Part shown: piece after piece, positions 6,268-9,960 of the stretch
Position numbering within the stretch: the first letter of the stretch is position 1
Layout: the number at the start of each line of letters is the position of its first letter
Origin: JBBARC01 sp040400005
GTDB lineage: Bacteria > Pseudomonadota > Alphaproteobacteria > Acetobacterales > Acetobacteraceae
Length of the DNA: 9,960 nucleotides
Assembly: GCA_040400005.1 (NCBI GenBank)
Contig: JBBARC010000070.1
Location: 1-9,960, forward strand
Direction: 5' to 3'
The notes under the pieces: generated by a model
Database searches by the model: none
Told to the model about the DNA's origin: nothing
The model's input: the letters and a program-made list of their open reading frames with translations, nothing else
Made by a program: the position numbers and the translations under genes

Positions 6268-6804
6268 GTTGGCGCGCTGTTTGGCTGCACCCGCAATGCC
6301 GGTGCCAACGGCCATGGCAACGTGTACCGGCTCGGTGCCGCGACCCCGGCGCAAACCGTTGGCGGCCAAACATTGTGGGCGTTTTCTGATATTTATGACG
6401 TGCCCAAGCACACCAGTGATGGCCGGTTATGGGGGGTGGCAATGGATGCCACCGGCGCGCTGTACGGCAGTTATGCACCGGCCCATGGCGGCCAGGCGTT
6501 TTCGTTAACCCCGCCGCCAGTGGGGCCAACGCCGTGGATCGCCACACTTCTGGGCCATTGCGGCGGCGGTGCAGGGCCTGCTTTGCCGCTGGCGGGTGGT
6601 GGCGTGATGATGGTGGGGGCGGCCAGCATCTGCACGGTAACCCCAGGTACAGGTGGCACCTGGGCCACCACACTGGTGTACCGGTTTGCCAACAGGGTGC
6701 AGGATGGCGCGTTACTGGGCGGGCCGGGGGGCATATTTTATGGGTTGAACGTAGATTTTGGCCCGCTTGGGCGCACCGGGCAGATCTATGCAATTACCCC
6801 TGAG
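6232..6804 (+). pseudogene. Truncated gloeo_Verruco (GloVer) repeat protein fragment
   Basis: The frame opens right after an in-frame stop (6229-6231) and runs without stops to 7014. Only about 6274-6804 looks like protein. It reads as degenerate units of the gloeo_Verruco repeat (TIGR03803-type, the GNLYGTT..GG..G.G.VFKLTP pattern): ALFGCTRNAGANGHGNVYRL, then DATGALYGSYAPAHGGQAFSLTPP, then GGIFYGLNVDFGPLGRTGQIYAITP. Such repeats are thought to form beta-propeller-like surface or secreted proteins of unknown function. There is no signal peptide, no ATG near the beginning (the first possible start is GTG 6322, lacking a ribosome site), and the fragment begins inside a repeat. Sequence beyond about 6804 is antisense to tacT and loses the pattern. 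I infer a decayed remnant that lost its 5' end; a short expressed product from 6322 cannot be excluded. Confidence 0.55.
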
Positions 6805-6822
6805 CGGGCGTTATGGCGGCGA

Positions 6823-7329
6823 TCAGAACCCGCTGGCCTGCAACTCGACGATGCGCACAAGCATGCCGCGGCCCGGGTCGAACGGCAGCGTCTCGAAGCC
6901 AAAGCGCGCGTAAAATGCCCGCACCCCGTCATCCAACGGGTGGGTGAGCACGCCAAAGCAGCCGATATCGTGGGACAACCGCACCGACAGCGTCAGTGCG
7001 AAGTGCAACAGTGATCTTGCGTAGCCAAGCCCCTGGTGGCGCCGATCCACCGCCAATTGACCGAGCAGGATAACCGGTAATGGGTCTGGCCGGTTGGCTT
7101 GCAAAGTTTTGGGCAAATGCGCGCGTTCGATCTGGCCTGCGGCGAGGGCCACATAACCCACAATGCCGCCGGTTGCACTGTCGCACACGACATTGGAGCG
7201 CGAGGCGCCGGTTTGCTGATTGCGCCAAGCATGGCGCTGTAGCCAGGTGTTGAGCGATGGGCGCCCGCAATCGAAATTTTCGCAAACGTCGGCGGCGGTC
7301 AGCGGGCGCGGTGCGGTTAGTCCTGCCAT
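6823..7329 (-). CDS. tacT: GNAT-family toxin (TacT-like)
   Basis: The 168-residue protein fits the GNAT toxins of type II toxin-antitoxin modules, which acetylate the amino group of aminoacyl-tRNAs and stop translation. Diagnostic stretches are NFDCGRPSLNTWLQRHAWRNQQTG (residues 18-41, named by key residues C21, W29, N37), GYVALAAG (58-65), LGQLAVD (89-95), the acetyl-CoA pyrophosphate loop RRHQGLGYA (96-104), and FYARFGF with Tyr140, which coincides in number with the catalytic Tyr140 of Salmonella TacT. The ATG at 7329 lies inside the antitoxin gene (13-base overlap, 7317-7329), the usual arrangement that couples toxin translation to antitoxin. No separate Shine-Dalgarno is evident. All motifs expected for activity are present, so the toxin looks intact. 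The target tRNA cannot be read from the sequence. Confidence 0.88.
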   Translation of the reverse strand: MAGLTAPRPLTAADVCENFDCGRPSLNTWLQRHAWRNQQTGASRSNVVCDSATGGIVGYVALAAGQIERAHLPKTLQANRPDPLPVILLGQLAVDRRHQGLGYARSLLHFALTLSVRLSHDIGCFGVLTHPLDDGVRAFYARFGFETLPFDPGRGMLVRIVELQASGF

Positions 7330-7586
7330 GCCAGCTTGGCGGTCGCCAGAGCTTGCAGGGCTGGCACGGTTCTGGCGGGCTGATTAGCCCAGGCCTCAAA
7401 TTCCGCCCAATGTTCGGCCGCAATCACCACCTGGCGCTGACCCAGCACGTCCAATTCTGCCGCTTGCAGGGCATGGCGGCGAATAAAGTCGCTTAAGTTT
7501 GTGTGGCCCTGGGATGCGGCGGTTTCCAGCAAGTCACGCTCGGATGCGGTGACGCGGACACTCAGCACAGTGTTGGCAGCAGACAT
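7317..7586 (-). CDS. tacA: RHH (DUF1778) antitoxin, TacA-like
   Basis: This 89-residue protein precedes and overlaps the GNAT toxin gene. Residues 7-43 (VLSVRVTASERDLLETAA, then NLSDFIRRHALQAA) match the ribbon-helix-helix DNA-binding domain of DUF1778/TacA antitoxins. The C-terminal tail, with HWAEFEAWANQP and VPALQALATAKLAW, is the part that in this family wraps the toxin and blocks its acetyl-CoA site. The start is well supported: GGAGG on the minus strand (7596-7600) stands nine bases before the ATG. A palindrome across the putative -10 element upstream suggests that the TacA-TacT complex represses its own promoter. Confidence 0.88.
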   Translation of the reverse strand: MSAANTVLSVRVTASERDLLETAASQGHTNLSDFIRRHALQAAELDVLGQRQVVIAAEHWAEFEAWANQPARTVPALQALATAKLAWQD

Positions 7587-7607
7587 TGCGATGGGCCTCC
7601 AGGGTGA

Positions 7608-7650
7608 TGTAGAACATTATCCTACAAACCGGGGCGGCTCAAGCAAAATA
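7608..7650 (-). promoter_or_regulatory. tacAT promoter with palindromic operator
   Basis: TGTAG (7608-7612) and CTACA (7622-7626) form an inverted repeat with a 9-base spacer. On the minus strand a GATAAT -10 hexamer (7616-7621) lies inside the palindrome, and a weak -35 candidate, TTGAGC, lies about 15 bases upstream of it (near 7637-7642). An operator that covers the -10 element 22 bases before the antitoxin ATG is the expected layout for RHH-antitoxin autorepression. The palindrome is seen; its binding by TacA is inferred. Confidence 0.55.
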
Positions 7651-7676
7651 TTTGCGGCCGGTACCGACCTGACCAC

Positions 7677-8819
7677 TTACGTGAGATGCGCCAAAGCCAA
7701 ATACTCCTGGCTTTGCATCTCTTCCAGCCGCGACGCCGTGCGTTCAAACGCTTTGGCGCCCTCGCCACGCTGGTACAGCGCATCCGGGGCGGCAGCAGCG
7801 GAGGCCACCAATTTCACCCGGTGATCGTAAAGCGCATCCACCAGCACAATAAAGCGCCGCGCCTCATCGTAATTATCGGCCGACATGCGCGGCACACCGT
7901 CCAGCACCAGGGCATGAAAATGGGTGGCGATAGTAAGATAATCGCCAGCGCCCAGCGCGGTTGCGCATAATTGGGCAAAATCAAACCGCGCCACCCCGCC
8001 GGCGGCAATCGGCACGTGCACCAGCCTGCCACTGACATGCAGATCGAGCGCTGCCACCACCGCGTGCCCGGCCAGTTGCTTAAACGCCTCATCCAAAGCG
8101 GCTTCCGCGCGGTGATCGGCCGGCACGTGCCAGGTCGACATGCCGCGCAGGCGCTGGCGGCGGTAATCGCGTTCGCCTTCCAGCACCAGCACATCCAAAC
8201 GCTGTTGGATCAGGCGGATAAACGGCAAAAACGCATCGCGCCCCGGCTTGCCGGCGAACAAATCACCAGGGGCGGTGTTGCTGGTGGCCACCACCACCAC
8301 GCCGCGGGCGAACAACGCCTCAAACAGCCGGCCCAAAATCATCGCATCGGTGATGTCGTTGACCTGAAATTCGTCAAAGCACAGTAAGGCCGCTTCGCGC
8401 GCTATGCGGTCGGCCAGCGGCGGAATGGGGTCGCTTGCGGTGGGGTTGGCCTGTTTCCATTCATGCAGGCGGGCGTGGGCTTCTTGCATAAAGCGGTGAA
8501 AATGCAGTCGGCGCTTGCGGCTGATGTCGGCCTGATCGAAGAAAATATCCATCAGCATGGATTTGCCGCGGCCGACGTCGCCCACCAGGTAAAACCCCTG
8601 GGCGCCGATTGGCGATGTCGCTTCCGGCGCGCGGCGGCCGAGCAAGCGGTCGAACAGCCCCAGGGTTGGCGGCGTGGGTGGGGGGTCATACCCGCGCAGC
8701 CTAGCCCAAAGATCCTGCAGCCGCTCCGCCGCCATAGCCTGGCACGTATCAGGGGCCAAACTGCCCGAAGCAATCAGCCGCCGATAAGCCGGCAAAGGCC
8801 CCACCAAAGCGCCGCTCAT
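7677..8819 (-). CDS. zapE: ZapE/AFG1-family cell division ATPase
   Basis: From ATG 8819 the product has 380 residues and covers the whole AFG1/ZapE family. It opens with GPLPAYRRLIASGSLAPD, then has Walker A GDVGRGKS (80-87), HFHRFMQEAHARLHEW (106-121), Walker B LLCFDEF (145-151) with QVNDITDAMILGRLFEALF after it, and the sensor-like VVVVATSN (174-181). In E. coli ZapE is an ATPase that joins the division ring late and destabilises FtsZ polymers under low oxygen or stress; the eukaryotic homologue AFG1/LACE1 acts in mitochondrial protein quality control. The frame could be extended to GTG 8873, but those 18 residues are unconserved, so I chose 8819; neither start has a clear Shine-Dalgarno. 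The gene lies between the SDR gene upstream and tacAT downstream, all on the minus strand. Confidence 0.92.
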   Translation of the reverse strand: MSGALVGPLPAYRRLIASGSLAPDTCQAMAAERLQDLWARLRGYDPPPTPPTLGLFDRLLGRRAPEATSPIGAQGFYLVGDVGRGKSMLMDIFFDQADISRKRRLHFHRFMQEAHARLHEWKQANPTASDPIPPLADRIAREAALLCFDEFQVNDITDAMILGRLFEALFARGVVVVATSNTAPGDLFAGKPGRDAFLPFIRLIQQRLDVLVLEGERDYRRQRLRGMSTWHVPADHRAEAALDEAFKQLAGHAVVAALDLHVSGRLVHVPIAAGGVARFDFAQLCATALGAGDYLTIATHFHALVLDGVPRMSADNYDEARRFIVLVDALYDHRVKLVASAAAAPDALYQRGEGAKAFERTASRLEEMQSQEYLALAHLT

Positions 8820-8887
8820 CGGGTAAGCTTGCGTGCTTGATGCAGGCTGCCGGCCGTCCTCCGCCCCAAACACATAAAAGTCTTTTG

Positions 8888-8909
8888 CTTCTTTTCTTCA
8901 GAAAAGAAG
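8888..8909. repeat. AT-rich palindromic element, copy 1
   Basis: CTTCTTTTCT (8888-8897) and AGAAAAGAAG (8900-8909) are perfect 10-base complementary arms around a TC centre. It lies between the SDR stop codon and the zapE start. A near-identical element with the centre reversed (GA) lies at 9909-9928. Palindromes of this style recur between genes in Acetobacteraceae as far as I recall. It might help end SDR transcription, but it lacks the GC-rich stem of an intrinsic terminator. Confidence 0.6.
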
Positions 8910-8926
8910 GTCTTCCTTTCCACGCC

Positions 8927-9814
8927 TCAACCCATCGCACGCCCAACAAAGCGCTGGGTTTGTTCGGTGGCGCCGGATACTTCGCCGCCGCGGGTCATGT
9001 CGGCAATTTCGGCAAAGCGGGCGGCGATGGTTTCTGGCGTGCGATCGGCTTCGGCCAGAAACAAACCCTCTGATTCGATCAACTTGGTGATCGCGTAATT
9101 GCCCGCACCGGCATCCATAATCAGCCGCGATGGGGCGTCGGCGCTGACCAAATACAGCAGGGCGGGGGTAACATAGGCCGGTTCCAGCAACGCTAGGGCC
9201 GGCGGCGGCAGCAGGTTTTCGGTCATGGCGGTGGCCGCACTCGGCACTAATGTGTTCACCCGAATGTCGTTCTTCATGCCTTCCTGGTGCAGCACGTTCA
9301 TCAGGCCGACCATGGCGGCTTTGGCGGCACCGTAATTGGCCTGGCCGAAATTGCCATAGATGCCGGATGCTGAAGAGGTAAACGCGATGCGGCCGTAATT
9401 TTGCCCGCGCATCAGGTCCCACACCGCCTTGGTGCACACCGCCGTGCCGCGCAGATGCACGCGAATGATCAGGTCCCACTCGTCCAGCGTCATCTTGGAA
9501 AACGATTTATCGCGCAGAATGCCGGCGTTATTGACCAAAATATCGATCTTGCCGAAAGCGGCTAACGCCTGTTCCACCATGGCGGCCACCGCCACCTCAT
9601 CCGCCACATCCGCCCCATTGGCGATGGCGCGACCGCCGCCCGCGATAATTTCCGCGGCAACCCCCTGGGCGCCGTCACTGGGGTGGCCATCGCGGCCCAA
9701 ATCGTTAATCACCACGGCGGCACCGCGGGCCGCCAGGCCCAGCGCGTGGCTGCGGCCCAAGCCGCGGGCAGCGCCGGTAACAATGGCCACGCGGCCGGTG
9801 AAATCGATGGTCAT
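8927..9814 (-). CDS. Short-chain dehydrogenase/reductase, hydroxyacyl-CoA type
   Basis: The 295-residue enzyme is a classical SDR. It has the Rossmann nucleotide loop TGAARGLG (13-20), NDLG (37-40) that suggests an NAD preference through Asp38, NNAG (95-98), the active-site Ser near 148, and YGAAK (Tyr161, Lys165). The sequence style (GRVAIVTGAARGLGRSHAL, VVINDLGRDG, GIYGNFGQANYGAAK) resembles the 3-hydroxyacyl-CoA dehydrogenase domain of peroxisomal multifunctional enzyme type 2 and its bacterial stand-alone relatives. Those act on acyl-CoA or steroid/polyketide-like substrates. Beyond residue 240 a C-terminal extension (LIESEGLFLAEADRTPETIAARFAEIADM) replaces the usual short SDR end, as in that subgroup. 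The ATG at 9814 has AGGGG about nine bases upstream. No CoA ligase, thiolase or hydratase is adjacent, so the exact substrate is unknown. Confidence 0.9.
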   Translation of the reverse strand: MTIDFTGRVAIVTGAARGLGRSHALGLAARGAAVVINDLGRDGHPSDGAQGVAAEIIAGGGRAIANGADVADEVAVAAMVEQALAAFGKIDILVNNAGILRDKSFSKMTLDEWDLIIRVHLRGTAVCTKAVWDLMRGQNYGRIAFTSSASGIYGNFGQANYGAAKAAMVGLMNVLHQEGMKNDIRVNTLVPSAATAMTENLLPPPALALLEPAYVTPALLYLVSADAPSRLIMDAGAGNYAITKLIESEGLFLAEADRTPETIAARFAEIADMTRGGEVSGATEQTQRFVGRAMG

Positions 9815-9841
9815 GCGAGGGTGCCCCTATGCGACGTGTCG

Positions 9842-9890
9842 GCGGCCGTCATGGCACGAACACCTTGCCGCCGCTATTGGGGACGGCCGC
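9842..9890. repeat. Inverted repeat upstream of the SDR gene
   Basis: GCGGCCGTC (9842-9850) and GACGGCCGC (9882-9890) are perfect 9-base arms separated by 31 bases. The repeat lies 28-76 bases upstream of the SDR start codon, where a dimeric regulator could bind, though the spacing is wide for one operator. A-rich TTAAAAAAGG follows on the plus strand, the wrong composition for a terminator. I see no convincing promoter hexamers in 9815-9960. Confidence 0.35.
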
Positions 9891-9908
9891 TTAAAAAAGG
9901 CTAAGTCT

Positions 9909-9928
9909 TCTTTTTCTGAAGAAAAAGA
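9909..9928. repeat. AT-rich palindromic element, copy 2 (inverted relative to copy 1)
   Basis: TCTTTTTCT (9909-9917) and AGAAAAAGA (9920-9928) are perfect 9-base arms around a GA centre. The reverse complement shares the CTTTTNCTTCAGAAAA-type core of the element at 8888-8909, so the two copies face each other across the SDR gene. The downstream CCCAAGCCCCCTGGG (9933-9947) also looks like part of a dispersed intergenic repeat cut off by the window edge. Confidence 0.55.
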
Positions 9929-9960
9929 GTAACTCCCAAGCCCCCTGGGCCAGCAGGACC

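Noticed and set aside
5828..6793. 321-residue minus-strand frame opposite the cytochrome 3' end and the GloVer fragment
   Set aside because: It shows no recognisable domain and spans two unrelated plus-strand features, as a chance frame would.
9842..9900. Inverted repeat plus A-run as an intrinsic terminator
   Set aside because: The loop is 31 bases, and the run after the stem is A on the plus strand; on the minus strand the T-run precedes the stem instead of following it.
1..9960. tRNA, rRNA, CRISPR arrays, riboswitches and phage genes
   Set aside because: I found no cloverleaf, rRNA segment, regularly spaced repeat array, recognisable aptamer or phage structural gene on either strand.

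Overview
The window looks like a chromosomal segment of a GC-rich alphaproteobacterium. The strongest taxonomic marker is a full-length CcrM-type GANTC adenine methyltransferase, the cell-cycle methylase typical of Alphaproteobacteria. The style of the intergenic palindromes (AT-rich CTTCTTTTCT/AGAAAAGAAG elements and GGGGGCAAAGCCCC-like hairpins) suggests Acetobacteraceae; that family-level placement is inferred from memory of such genomes.

Layout. Positions 1-272 hold no gene but several nested repeats, possibly including the edge of an insertion sequence. On the plus strand follow an Lrp/AsnC-family regulator (273-782), a 305-base stretch with no convincing gene, and a multi-pass GT39 (ArnT/PMT-like) glycosyltransferase (about 1088-2596). 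A stem-loop at 2575-2605 separates it from the convergent ccrM gene (2619-3698, minus). ccrM is divergent from fdhD (3780-4640, plus). An intergenic region then carries a near-consensus FNR-type box upstream of a gene (4832-6214) for an exported monoheme c-type cytochrome fused to an outer-membrane beta-barrel. It resembles the Cyc2 cytochrome-porins of iron oxidisers and is the most interesting object here. Directly behind it lies a 5'-truncated fragment of a gloeo_Verruco ('GloVer') repeat protein (6232-6804), its edge marked by 12-base tandem repeats.

The right third is on the minus strand. In transcription order it holds an SDR oxidoreductase (9814-8927), a ZapE/AFG1 ATPase (8819-7677), and a TacA-TacT (RHH antitoxin-GNAT toxin) module (7586-6823) with its own palindromic operator. 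Two copies of an AT-rich palindrome in opposite orientations flank the SDR gene.

Functional themes. FdhD (formate dehydrogenase maturation) and the FNR-boxed outer-membrane cytochrome point to oxygen-responsive respiratory metabolism. They are probably separate transcription units, and no formate dehydrogenase or electron-transfer partner gene lies in the window. The methylase is matched by an extreme scarcity of its target: I find one GANTC site in the whole window. Several starts (GT39, ccrM, fdhD, zapE) are uncertain because no clear ribosome-binding site decides them.
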